Below, in pieces: positions 37,554 to 48,514 of a DNA stretch of 64,000 nucleotides. Numbering within the stretch: position 1 is the stretch's first letter; each line of letters opens with the position of its first letter. The translations under genes and the position numbers were made by a program. Origin of the DNA: Lasiosphaeria ovina (lineage: Eukaryota; Ascomycota; Sordariomycetes; Sordariales; Lasiosphaeriaceae); assembly GCA_033439765.1 (NCBI GenBank), contig JAULSN010000002.1, positions 3,472,001 to 3,536,000 of the forward strand, given 5' to 3'. Below the pieces are notes generated by a model. That model saw nothing but the letters and a program-made list of their open reading frames with translations. It was not told where the DNA came from and made no database searches.

Positions 37554-38239
37554 GGTCGCGGTCGGTCCTTCCGGCTCAAATGCGCGACGAAAATGAGAAG
37601 AATGAAAGCCGAGATGAAAGCTCCGTTTTGAAGTGAGGTGGGGTGAGTTGTCAACTATTGAGGACGTCGATGGAAGAGGGCCGAAAGTGAAAGCCCCGCT
37701 TCAGGCGAGGCAGACTTGTGAGGGGCGGATCGGTGAGTTTGACTGGGCTGGACTGCAGTGCTGTCCAGTGGTGTGGTGTGCTGCACAGGGCTGCAGGAAA
37801 GAAAAACTGTAGGCCTCTCTGCCTAAACGGTCGGGTATGGCTAGCGCAAAGCCGCGTCTCAAAATGCGCCGACCTCATTGGCCGTGAAGCCGCCCGCTAC
37901 CTCTTCCAGCCACATGATTGACCAGAGGAGGTCCTCATTTTGGGTGCCTTGCAGGCCCGAAATCAAGGCCCGACCCGGAGCCTGATGCCGGCCGGCCGCA
38001 AAAAAGGGTTGGACGACGGTGAGGCAGATTTTGTTAAAAATAGGTGAAAAATAAAAATAAAATAAGGGAGCGAATTAATGCCACCTTGAAAGGTGCCAAA
38101 AAGGGGCCCAAATCCGAAGTCTGCCATTGTAGTGGTCCATTTGTCCTCAGTCCCCTAATTAACTGAAGCCCTGGGCTTGACTGCGTTTGAGGCTTTCGAG
38201 CCACGATCCATCATCAAGGGCTCGACACTGAAAAGGATA
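37554..38239. other. intergenic upstream of the zinc-ribbon gene
   Basis: Promoter side of the zinc-ribbon gene; A/T-rich around 38030-38070. No gene seen. Confidence 0.5.
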
Positions 38240-38440
38240 AAAAGGCAAAAAAGGCTCAGCCCCTAGTTGGGGAGGGGGGATCGAACCTGGGCGTCCCCGG
38301 GTTCGCCCCTCCCCAAATAGGGGACCTACGAAAAACCCCGGCGTAGAAGGCGGCCGGCAGGGATTTTTTCTACTGTACGTTGACAGGTGTAGCGGGTCAG
38401 AAGCGTCTGCTACAGTACTACCACTCGGCCACCCGCGCTT
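38240..38440 (-). repeat. tRNA-like Pol III element, possibly SINE-derived
   Basis: On the minus strand, a box A-like sequence TGGCCGAGTGG (38431-38421) begins a 5' tRNA-Ser/Leu-like half. It is followed by a degenerate anticodon-like arm (GTAGC...GCTAC). A box B-like GGTTCGATCC lies near 38288-38279, and a T6/T5 run (38252-38238) could terminate Pol III. The box spacing of about 140 bp is too long for a normal tRNA. This suggests a tRNA-derived repeat or a Pol III ncRNA. Copy number elsewhere is unknown. Confidence 0.4.
38260..38323. repeat. 64-bp near-perfect palindrome with T-arm-like cores
   Basis: The arm CCCCTAGTTGGGGAGGGG (38260-38277) pairs with CCCCTCCCCAAATAGGGG (38306-38323) with one mismatch. 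Pairing continues inward through CGAACCTGGG/CCCGGGTTCG. Each arm therefore carries a GGTTCG box B-like core, one on each strand. Confidence 0.85.
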
Positions 38441-39218
38441 GCCCCGGGTGGTGAGTCCAACTTGTCAGGTGGTCCGCGAATCGGGAGTTGTATCCCCCTC
38501 TTGACTTTACTTTTCGCTTTCAGTTTTGCGTACACGTTTAGTAGCCCGGATAAAGGAAGATGCGCACACCGCAAACAACAGACATAGGAACAACGAAGCA
38601 CCGAGCCGATACAGTCCAGCTTGGAGAGGAAGGGCTATGGAAATTAAGTATCATGCACGGCGGAAACAAGATCCCATCTTGGACAGTAGCGAATACAGGG
38701 CCATGACTGTGCCGCATCCCCCGCCCGATGTCGACGATGCATCGACTACCTACCCGCGCAACGCGAATGTGTGCCTGTCAAAACTCACAAATCCCCGGCT
38801 ATCATTACACGTTAATCGGGTACGTGTAACGTGGCTCTCACAAAGTACAGTAGCATCAAAAAAGGCACGTCCCGTCTCTTGCCTGCCATGCTGTCTGGGT
38901 TGGGACAAGGAGCGCTGGGATGCGACTCCGACCAACTGCCCTCCCGGCAACCTGCAGTGCTGGCCACTGGTCGCGGCGTGGTCCGAGGTCCAGGCCCGCA
39001 TGTTGCATTGCGCGCAGGCAATTGCCAGCCCCCCCAATCAAGCAACTCCAAGGCCGCATTCGGTAGGTGAACGAGGACAGCATCAATCACTTCAAGATCC
39101 CGAAAAGCGTACCCGGTGCAATGAGGCAGCTCGCCCCGGAAGTGCCAAGACGTGCCGCACGCTAGAATCATGAGCAAGGATTGCAAAATCCCACTCAGAA
39201 CCTAAAACGTGTCGCATG

Positions 39219-39259
39219 CACTTCACTTCACTTCACTTCGCTTCACTTCACTTCACTTA
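39219..39259. repeat. CACTT pentanucleotide microsatellite
   Basis: Eight tandem CACTT units, one of them a CGCTT variant (39238-39243), about 0.9 kb upstream of the GH128 start. Confidence 0.9.
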
Positions 39260-40030
39260 CTGAGGAAGCCCGGGCTATGTAAATCCATCAGCATAAGCAT
39301 CCACATGTGTATGCACAGGGTATACTATCTCATGGCAGCGTCGCATCGCTCAAGTTACACAGCTGCCATTTCCAGATGTACGGCCCAGTCTGACTGGCAG
39401 CTCCGAAATCAGAATCCACTGAACTGGCGCACACGCAGATCCAGGAACCCGGTCTGCGTTGCGGCCTGGCCCCGTTTGCCCACGCATCCATCCTGCAAGG
39501 GGCCAGGAACGTACTACGTATACTCGGAAGGCCGAATCGCTGACCACACATTTCTCTGGAAGCGTATTTCCTTCCCGAATGCGGCCTACTCCTAATTCCA
39601 CCCAGGATCCCGGCTCATACCGCATGACAATGCCACCGCAGTACGCGATATCGTCCGCACGGACAGACAAAGGCACCGGCGGGGTAAACAAATGGGCCAA
39701 CTGGCTGGCCGGAGGAATCACCCAAATCTCATCCCCCCCTTTTTCCACCTTCCATGTTGGCCGCATGGCCTCCTTTGATCGTGGCCACAGCCGCGTGGTA
39801 CCCCCGACGCCACGCAGCCGACCGCGACCTCGCCTTGTGCAGGGCGGCGCACTCGGGATCTGAACATGGTGTCAACACCACGATGTCGCGGGCCAGAAGA
39901 GGTATAAGATGTTCGACGTGTCGTGACTTGGATGGGTTGTTTCCTTTCATCATCAGCAGCATTTCATCGGCACTCATCTCACTCAACTTGAGAACTTCAC
40001 TCCTTCACCCCTTTCCGACCAGTCAGCTTG

Positions 40031-40036
40031 TATATA
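40031..40036 (+). promoter_or_regulatory. TATA box of the GH128 gene
   Basis: TATATA about 120 bp upstream of the ATG at 40155, followed by a CT-rich leader (40040-40100), the usual arrangement for highly expressed fungal secretory genes. Assigned by position and sequence only. Confidence 0.5.
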
Positions 40037-40154
40037 CGACACTTCACTCCTTTGATCGCAGTCATTCATTGCATCCCGTCTCTCCCGTCTCACCCCTGAA
40101 GATCTGAATATCTGTATACCTATCCACCAAGATCCTCACCCCCTTGCCAACAAC

Positions 40155-41057
40155 ATGAAGTCCGCACTCGCAACCGCCGCCGCCGCCGTCCTCGCCGCGC
40201 TGGCATCAGCCGCACCCACACCGACCCCCGACACGGCGGCCTTCAACGCGACTCTCACCCGCCGCGGCGACGCACCGCGCGGCGTCAAGAAGGGCATCGC
40301 ATACAACTACGACTGGGCGGCCGCCGCACTATCCCGCTACGGCGGCAACAACCCATCCTGGGCGTACAACTGGGCAGCCGCGCTCGACGCGCCGCAGTAC
40401 CAGGGCGTGCCCATGTACCACGGGCCGGGCAATGGCGCCGACGTGAACGGCATCTTCGCCAAGCTGGGCCAGGGCAACACGCCGTGGGTGCTGGGGTACA
40501 ACGAGCCCGACTTCGACGTCGGCCACGGCGGCGTGGCGGCCTCGCCCCAGCAGGCCTACGACGCCTGGGGCAACGACTTGTTCCGCTTCAGCGACCGCGG
40601 CGCCCGCCTCGTGTGCCCCGGCGTCAGCTCCTACGACACGGACCGCTCGCAGTTCACCGGCGGGCCCTCGGGGCTGACCTGGCTGCGCCAGTTCGCGAGC
40701 ATTGGTGGCAACCGCCCCGAGCAGTTCCGCTGCGACGCGCAGGCGTTGCACTGGTACGGCGATGCCAGTCTGGGCAGCGGGGCTGATCAGGCGCGGCTGT
40801 TCATTGACTATGTCAGCCGCGCGCATGGTACTGTAAATGATATCTTCCATAGGGATATGGATTTGTGGATCACCGAGTTCGCGCCCGAGCCCAAGGAGAA
40901 CCCGGATGTCATGGCCGACTTCCTCCAGGTCGCCATGCCCTGGCTCGACGCCCAGCCCTACGTCGCCCGCTACAGCCCGTTCAAGGCTGAGTTTATGCTC
41001 GACGGCAACCGGAACCTGAATGCGGCTGGCAATGTCTTCATCTTTGGTCACAGGTAA
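40155..41057 (+). CDS. secreted GH128 beta-1,3-glucanase-like protein
   Basis: Intronless, 300 residues. The N-terminus MKSALATAAAAVLAALASAAP is a clear signal peptide with likely cleavage after about residue 20. The mature part is a single glycosyl hydrolase catalytic-core domain (GH128, the Asl1-like family). LGYNEPD contains the putative acid/base Glu, LHWYG is a conserved substrate-groove motif, and LWITEFAP contains the putative nucleophile Glu. Family members cleave beta-1,3-glucan and act on cell walls. No GPI signal or carbohydrate-binding module. Intact. Confidence 0.92.
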   Translation: MKSALATAAAAVLAALASAAPTPTPDTAAFNATLTRRGDAPRGVKKGIAYNYDWAAAALSRYGGNNPSWAYNWAAALDAPQYQGVPMYHGPGNGADVNGIFAKLGQGNTPWVLGYNEPDFDVGHGGVAASPQQAYDAWGNDLFRFSDRGARLVCPGVSSYDTDRSQFTGGPSGLTWLRQFASIGGNRPEQFRCDAQALHWYGDASLGSGADQARLFIDYVSRAHGTVNDIFHRDMDLWITEFAPEPKENPDVMADFLQVAMPWLDAQPYVARYSPFKAEFMLDGNRNLNAAGNVFIFGHR

Positions 41058-41404
41058 AGGGGCTCTGGGGTTGTTTACTCTGGATGTCTCTACCTGTTTT
41101 GTTCACCTCTTCGTTGTGTATCTAGACGGAACATTTGGACTTTGGGTTTTCTTTGGCTTTGTATCTATGGGGAGATTGGATTTGGGACTTTGATTTTCAT
41201 CTTGTACCATATTTGATACTTTATTAGAGTTGCTTGTTTGTTCTTTAACGTTGGTTCAGGGGTAGGTGTACCTAGAAGTTTGTTTAAATTCATTTTTTTC
41301 CATCATGTATAATGAATGGCTAGCTGTTAACAAAATCTTAGATCTCTCATTCCTCTTCCACCAACATGATCACCCAACCCCATCACCCCTATAATAACCA
41401 GGTA
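41058..41404. other. short intergenic gap between converging genes
   Basis: 3' regions of GH128 and the NLR; T-rich. Nothing else seen. Confidence 0.6.
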
Positions 41405-44400
41405 TTACTTCCCCTGCGCGAGTCCAAGAAGCACAGCAATAAACCCAACAGGAACCAGCTCCATCAACGTTTCCACTGCAAGCAAGAGCAACCTCGCTGC
41501 TAGCAGCAGAGCAGTCTTTATGCGTATGGGAAGGTTAAGCATCATGTCTCTGAACCCTGGAGGAGGATGTCGTGATAGTCGCGCCTTATGTAAGAGGTCC
41601 AGCAGGTTTGGCTGGTCGCGAGGTCTCAGGTGATTAATGATATCCTCTAATGAGACGCGAAAGTCGACGAGGTTCTGACGAAATTGCTCGGGGTTGGCAT
41701 CTTGTTCGTGCAGCATGATAGAGAGGTGGTGGTTCAAGGCGGCCCACCATGATTCGATCTTGGCAACAAGTTGCTGTGTCGGAGGTGTCAATCCAACAGT
41801 ATCCGTACCTGTGCAGAGGTACCCACCGTCCCCCGAAAACATTCCTTCCTGCCTTTTAACAAGCCCTGACGCGACAGCCGCCTCCCTCTCCTTTCGTCGT
41901 CCTTCGGCACGTATTTGCAGCACGTCTTTGACGACATAGTAGTCCTCATCTTTCGGCGGCAGAACCTCTGCAAAACAGCGCAGAATTCTCAGGTAGTCGA
42001 CTCGGGTGTCACGTCCCGGAAAGCCGGCGCCCCTCAAGAAGACGGCAAAGTCGGGGTCAGCGCCTCCCTTTTCTAGACAGGTCGATATTACAGGCCAGTT
42101 CCCCTCTCGGAAAGTTGACATGGGATCGATGCTATCTCCATATTTGGGGACTGCACCGCTGAAATTGGCACCGCTAAAATTGGCACTGGAGGTATTATTC
42201 TCGAGGTCGAACCCGCGCTGCTCGCAGAACAGTTCGAAAAGGTAGTTATGCCACACCGTGCCGACGTCTGCGTTGGGCTCGTTCTGATGCCACGAGGGAG
42301 ACATGTCCAGATTGACCGACACGCCGTGGCGGAGGAGAGACTCGAGTACGAGCAGACGGGAGCTAGAAGGGCTGCACACGAGCCCGTCCATGGCGTTGGC
42401 GAGGATATACGACGCGAAGAAGCCGGTGCCGTCGAACAAGTCTGCCATGCGATCCAGTCGCCAGGTGACGTACTCGTGGAGACCGAGGAAGGCTGCGACG
42501 CCGAGAACACCGAAGGCGTATCGTGAGTCTGTGACGATGTGGTGAGGTCCTCTGCGCAGGGATTCTTGAAAGTAGGGCTCCCGAACCATGGCCCAGAGGT
42601 AGTCCGGGGGTTGGGAGGTGGCCCACTGGGCGACGCTGGTTTCTGTGTCTAATGCATCGAGGATGGAGAAGGTGGCTTCTTGGTTGGAGAGATCGGTTTG
42701 TCGGAGGCGGCTTAGGATGTAACCGTAGCGTGTCATGGCCGAGGTGCAGTTTCGTAGGCTGAGGTGCGTTACTGATGACTGAAGACGAGAAGCATCCCCG
42801 CCGGAGGTGGTGATATATTTTAGTTCTACCGTCCCGACCTGTGCACGACGTCTTTGGTAGGCGTATACGAAGTCGACATCGTGATTGAGTTCCTTTGCGA
42901 GTGAAATTAGTCGTGAAGGTCCTTCTGAAGGTGGCAAAGCGATAGGTTTAGGGTTCCAATACGGTTTGGCAGAAGCCGAGGGTATAGATGCGTGGAGTTT
43001 TGAGGCTGTGAGTTGATATTCGGAAAGTCCCTTGTCATTATGAAAAATCGGCTCGGATCCCTGTGTCCTGACAAGCTCTCGTAAATGCTGCTTTTTCAGT
43101 GGTAAGCTGCAGCCCAGGATGGGGTACGGGTCTGTCAAGGCGAATTCGATGGCTTGGCCGGCTTCTTGACTTTCCTGCTCCCCATGCTCAATGGACAAAA
43201 TGCTTCCCTCTGACGTGGAAGAAGCGCTCCATAGGGAACAATACTGGGCGTCATTCCCTTCACCTAAAACGGCCCCTCGGCTGGACCTTGAAGAGGCAGT
43301 ATTCGCTTCCGAACTGTCTTGCAAATCCACCGCACCAATCTCACCGCAGCTGGACTCTAGGGCACTGAAGCGAAAAAAACCCGACGAGTAAACGCTTTCA
43401 TCCTCGGAACAGTCGTGGTCAGAGGCCCCGCCTTGCCAGTCAAGCAAATGGTACATGCGGCCTTCGTGCATGAATTCAGACGGCGTGGTCAGAGGGCGGG
43501 ACAGATTGCTCTCCAGTTCAGAGACAAAGGTCTGGACACGGTCCAGTTCTTCCTCCCCTGGACTGTCGCTTTCGAGGTCGAGTTCGTTTTTGCCGTCATC
43601 TCCGTCCCTACCGACGCTTGGCACTCTCTCCTCGATTTGTTTCGGCTCCGCCACCTCTTTGCACGGCACTGCCTCCCCCTCCCACATCGCATCGAGATCG
43701 TAGATCCCCAGGTACTTCACCTCCGCCAGCAAGGTCCACAGCAGCATCTGGCCCACTCTCTCGTCACTCATCTCATACTCCTGCAGCCTCGGGCCCAGAT
43801 ACTCCTGGAGATACTCAGGTATAGTGCGGTGGATGAACTTGACAGAGTGGGTTTTATCAACGACCAACAGCCCCTTGCACCGTCCCCTGACTTGAACCGC
43901 AGTTATTTTCAGTCTCTCTCTCATCTCCTCACGCGAGCCGGATCGCTTCTCCTCCGGCCAACAAGTCGCCGCGTCCACCCGCCGCTTTCCGTCCAGCGCC
44001 CAGAACAGAAATGAGGTGCCCAGCAACGACACGTACGGCATCCCAAGGTGTTCCCGCGGGTGCAGCTTCTGCGTTTGTGTGACAAGGTCTGGCGAGCGGT
44101 TCAAGTTGGCGCTCGAAAGAAGACTCCCGGCCATGCGCATGGCCATGGCGAAGAGGTAATAGGCGGTTTGACGATGCTGGGCGTCGATGGTGTCCAGGAT
44201 TGTCTTGAAGAATTCGTTGAGCGGTTGCGGGGTCGTGGCAACTCGGCTTTGCAGCAACGCGAGGGGGTCGTTGTTGGAGAGACCGTCTTCCAGGGAGCGC
44301 AAGATCAGAGTGACCCAGAGAAACACGCCTTCGGCGTCGTTGACGACTTCGTCAATGAGTCGTTGGCACCCGGCGGGGTCGGTGGTCTGGAGCTTCTGGA

Positions 44401-45927
44401 AATTCTCGTGGTTGTCGAGCGTGTTGGTAACCAGCTTGGAGACGTCGTTGCGTGTGAGATCGTGAAGGCTTATCTTGTGAAGTTCGGACGATGCCATGCC
44501 TTCGAACACGGGCCACAGTCTGCTGGAGACGCAGATCTTGAGAGTTTCCGGCAGACGGGAAGACCATTGGAGGATGTGGCGGCGCAGCTCCAGAAAAGAG
44601 ACGCCCTGGTGCTCGTCGAGCTCGTCCAGGCCGTCGACGAAGAAGCAGATTCGGAAGCGGTCGATAATCTCCGGGACCGTCCCTCCGACCAGGCGGTTGA
44701 ATGCGGTTGCGACGTCTCGCTCGGTGACGTCAAATTCGACTCGCATGCGCGCACTTTTGGAGATGATGCCGGCCGGATCCCAGTATTGCGGAAACAGAAA
44801 CTCGATCAGCTCGGGAGCCGACCTGACGGCCGCGTAGAGCAAGCCCTGCGTCAGTCCTCTGAAGCTCTTCTGATCCCGGTTTCCGAACCTCCAGAGAAAG
44901 AATTTGGAGACGACGAGCTTCTTGGCTCCGGACCAGTCCGACAGAAGCACGGGGGTTCGCGCATGGTCCACGATGTACTTCATCAGGGTCGACTTGCCCG
45001 AGCCTGGCTTGCCGGTGACGTGAAAGACGCCGAGTTCGCTTCGCATCCACTGGGCAAAGTTGACGTTGCTCGAGTCACCAAGGCTGTTGTCGGCCGCCAC
45101 CTCGAGGATCCAGCTGAACGTCTCCTCGGCCGCCTCGTGAACCTCGCCCATACGCACGTCGTTTCCGAGAAATTTGAGACTCGTAAGTATCAGCTGTCTG
45201 TTGAGCATGGCCTGGGCCTCCTCGGCAAGCTCGGCAGCTTCAGCCATCTGGTTTCGGATCATGGGTGCATTTACGGATGTTTGCTGAAGGATAGTTGCTG
45301 ATCCCATGTGTTGTTCGATTTCATTCAATCTCTGCATAATTCGACCATGGCGCACCTCGTGCTGGATTTCTGCACCCTTGATCTGGTTGAGAACAAAGGA
45401 CACGTCGCGACTTGGGTAATTAGGTAATTAGCAATGTGAGCCCCGTGCTTGGCTGATGCTGATGCTGGAATTCTTCAGGCTCACTGGGTGCACGTCATGA
45501 GCAGCACATGCAACGTCTGGCTTCGCTGCTGCAGATCGAGCTCCATCTTGTTAATGTCGGCTTGCGACAGCATGGCGCGGACAACTGCCTTCGCAGTCGA
45601 AACAAGAGAGCCCGTCTTCTTGACGCGACACTTCTCGACGGCGGCGGCGAGATCGTTGGCCAGATCCTCGCATCGGGACGTGACTAGGAGCAGGGACTGG
45701 TCGACTCTGCCCTTCTCGGACCGAGACATGGGCACGTTAAGTCGGGTGTTGCGGAGGTCGTCGATAACGCTCTGCATGCTGTCAACGGCGTCGATTATGG
45801 CGCTGCGCTGCTTGCTCAGGCCATCCGAGGCCTTGTAAAGCTCCTTGAAGGTCTTGCAGCAGTCGAATCCGCGCTCAACCATGTCGAGGATGTTGCAGGA
45901 GAAAGCCAAAGTCGAGACTGGATCCAT
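41405..45927 (-). CDS. NACHT-type STAND/NLR protein, DUF7791-like
   Basis: Two exons (45927-45485 and 45410-41405) encode 1482 residues; the 74-nt intron has GTGAGC..CCCAAG. The N-terminal ~150 residues are helical and match the N-terminal region common in fungal NACHT proteins (MDPVSTLAFSCNILDMVERGF). The NTPase core starts near residue 275: P-loop VTGKPGSGKSTLMKY and Walker B RICFFVDGLDELDE, followed by helical winged-helix-type sequence and a DUF7791-like region (FIHRTIPEYLQEYL). No WD40, ankyrin or TPR repeats are visible in the C-terminal half. The extreme C-terminus is strongly hydrophobic (ALLLAARLLLLAVETLMEL ... VGFIAVLLGLA), perhaps membrane-binding. Fungal NLRs act in non-self recognition and regulated cell death; the trigger here is unknown. 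The frame is intact. Confidence 0.9.
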
Positions 45928-46521
45928 TGTCTTGTCCTGGCCGCAAAAGCAAAACGCTCGGACTGCTTGTCATTGAAGCCGCTGTAAATAACTGGCGCGA
46001 TCGCGAACCGGACCGTCTCCAAAGGGAGGAGCAACCACAACATATAGATATATATATTCCGCTGTCGTTCGAGTAAGGCTCTGCTCTGCTCTACCTGGCG
46101 TTCGGGGAATCCTAGCCCCGCCCCAAGGACCTGTCGCTGTCGTACCAACCTGAGGGACGTGTGGCAGTGCACGTGTATGTGCATGTGCATGTGCATGTGC
46201 ATGTACACAGTGCCTGTCACCAGGCGCGTTTGCCGATAAGAAGACGTGACATTCGACATGCCCGCCTGTCGGGGTTCCCCGATCTGCATCCACGCTTTAT
46301 AATAGAATCCACGGCCGAGAATCTCATAATTGCAGCAAAATACCGGCGTAACAGCTCTCACCTGAGTGGGATAGTTTTAGTTTTATTGTCTAAGACAACA
46401 CCCCATATTTCAGGCACCGTAACCGGACCTGTGTGCATCTTGGTGCATCTTTCCCCTCCTTTCCCCATCCAAAACAGGGAGAGTTTCCGCACTCGAATTT
46501 CTCAACCAACACGCGCTGATC
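45928..46521. other. intergenic between NLR and APH/HET chimera
   Basis: Divergent promoter region of 594 bp with a hexanucleotide microsatellite at 46177-46204. No gene seen. Confidence 0.55.
46177..46204. repeat. ATGTGC microsatellite
   Basis: Four to five tandem ATGTGC units about 250 bp upstream of the NLR start codon. Confidence 0.85.
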
Positions 46522-46935
46522 ATGGCTACCGATTCTCATAACCATTCCAAGCACCAGGCCCGCCTCGACTACATCCGAGAGTTACTCGGAGATCATTTTG
46601 GTGTCTCTAGCCAGGTACTCCTTCCCAAGCTAGGTCGGCACGGCTAACCAATTCGCCAAAATCTCTTCTCTGCCAGCCCATCTAATTAAGCAATGACGCT
46701 AAATCTCGAGCGAAGCTAGGACTTTGAGCGGACCAATATCACTCCGATCCAGTACGGCCCGAACCATGCATTCAAGTACAACAACTTTGTCTACCGTCTG
46801 AGCAACCCCGACGCGGATGGAATGCACCAAAGACGCGGGTGCAGAATGAAGCTGGCATCCTCACCCTCGCCTCGGCTGCCCTGCGTCACATTGAGCCCTG
46901 CGTCGTGTCCCGCGTCTTCGGCTGGGGTGCGGCTG
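46522..46935 (+). pseudogene. 5' fragment of an APH-like phosphotransferase gene
   Basis: The ATG at 46522 begins MATDSHNHSKHQARLDYIREL. A probable intron starting GTACTCC (46615) and ending near 46721 follows, then DFERTNITPIQYGPNHAFKYNNFVYRLSNPDADG, then after a frameshift near 46830 VQNEAGILTLASAALRHIEPCVVSRVFGWG. This is the N-terminal lobe of the fungal aminoglycoside-phosphotransferase-like kinase family (small-molecule or protein kinase fold). The catalytic lobe (HGD and DFG-like motifs) is absent, because at about 46936 the sequence switches to a HET gene. Not functional as a kinase. Confidence 0.7.
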
Positions 46936-48229
46936 ATGGCGAGCGCGCGGGTGGACTCTCCAGGAGCTCATCGCGCCGTCTCGTCTCAACTTCTTCAACC
47001 GCGCTTGGTCAAAGATTGGAGAGAAGGGAGACCTTACCTCGCTGCTCGAGTCGGTTACCGGTATCGACGAAAGCGTGCTTCAGGGCGGCCCCATGGACTC
47101 GATTAGCATCGGGCGCCGCATGAGCTGGGCGTCGAGGCGGCAGACCACGCGGCCCGAGGACATTGCCTACTGTCTAATGGGCATCTTCGACGTCAACATG
47201 CCCATGCTGTACGGCGAGGGCGGCACCAAGGCCTTCATCCGCCTACAGGAGGAGATTCTGCGCGAGTCGGACGACCAGACCATCCTAGCCTGGAGCGACA
47301 CCAGTTTCAGAGCATCGACGACAACAGTATGCGGGCTACTAGCACCCTCGCCCCGGTACTTTGCCAATTTCCTGAACGGCGCCGGATCAGCCACCCTGAG
47401 GCCCTTCCAGCTCTTGCACGACCCCGTGACCTCGCTTTCGCTCACCAACCGTGGTCTCCACATACGAGGAAGTGTCGAGGATCTAAACCCGGAATTCCCA
47501 ATGTGCTACATTAGACTGGGCCTCAACTGCGCCTACAGAAGCTTCCCAATGGTCGTTGCCGGTATAAACCTGATGCGCGTCAAAGGCGACCAGTACGTCA
47601 GAGCCAACCCTGAACACCTATACGAGTGTGGCGGAAACGGCACAATCAAAACCATCTACGGCCTTAGATCGGTTAAAAGCCGTCTCCATGTCCGGTCTCG
47701 CTCCACCCTCCCTAACAGCGTCGCCGGGCTGCCTGAACTGCAAAACCAATATGGCTTATGGACTTTCGGCATATTCAGGATGGCATTGGCCGATCCTGAA
47801 ACGATACTAGATCCCAGATATGAAGCACATTTTGAAAGCATGGCGTGTTTCGGGCGTCTCTCGGAGGGGCTGTTGCTGCAAACAAAGGAGCCAGAAAGCA
47901 GCAAGGCCTTAAGCACCCTCATGATTTGGTGGTCCCTGGACACGCAGTCTGCCGTCATACTACTTCACTGTGCTATACGGGACGATGAGGGTACGAATAC
48001 GTACCTTTTGCACGCGGCCCACATTCCGGACCTCGACAAGGTTGGCGACGATTTCGGTGCACTCGTGGTCTCTCCCATATACGAAATGTTTGAGGGCCCC
48101 CCTATACGTGATAGTAGGGCCGAGTATCGTCTTTCCGTTGGCTCGGACAAATATCTAGTGTTTTCCGTCGGCCTGTGGAGGGTTCATGGGCTCGAGATGA
48201 TTAATGTCAATGTAAATCCGGAGGGCTAA
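46936..48229 (+). pseudogene. C-terminal part of a HET-domain (heterokaryon incompatibility) gene
   Basis: From 46938 the frame reads GWTLQELIAPSRLNFF, the last conserved block of the HET domain, then DIAYCLMGIFDVNMPMLYGEG and KAFIRLQEEIL, the standard region following HET domains. About 330 residues of C-terminal sequence without known repeats follow, to a stop at 48227-48229. The N-terminal two thirds of the HET domain are missing, and a TGA immediately precedes the block in this frame. HET proteins trigger cell death on non-self fusion; this copy lacks the part normally needed. From 46936 to the stop the frame is open, which is unusual for a dead copy. Confidence 0.75.
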
Positions 48230-48514
48230 TTAGGTAGATAGGCACCACGTTGTAATCGAGTCGATTCGAATCAATCCGTACCCTACCCAGGCACGTTAGA
48301 ACAACTAACCCCCACAAACTACCCTTATCATAGCGAAGTACTGCATAAAGAATCCAACCGCAGTGACGTCTTGCCCTTAATCCTGCCCCTCCCCCCCCTT
48401 CACCCCCCCCTCCCACCCCCCACCCCTTTGTCCTTCAGCCATAACATTTGACGTGCCATCTGGGAACTCCCCTCTCTTCCGTTACTTGGACCGCAGAGAC
48501 AAAACTACATCCGT

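Larger units (their letters stand above)
38441..40154. other. intergenic upstream of GH128
   Basis: Contains the CACTT microsatellite (39219-39259) and the GH128 promoter. Open frames on both strands overlap and lack motifs. No gene supported. Confidence 0.5.
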
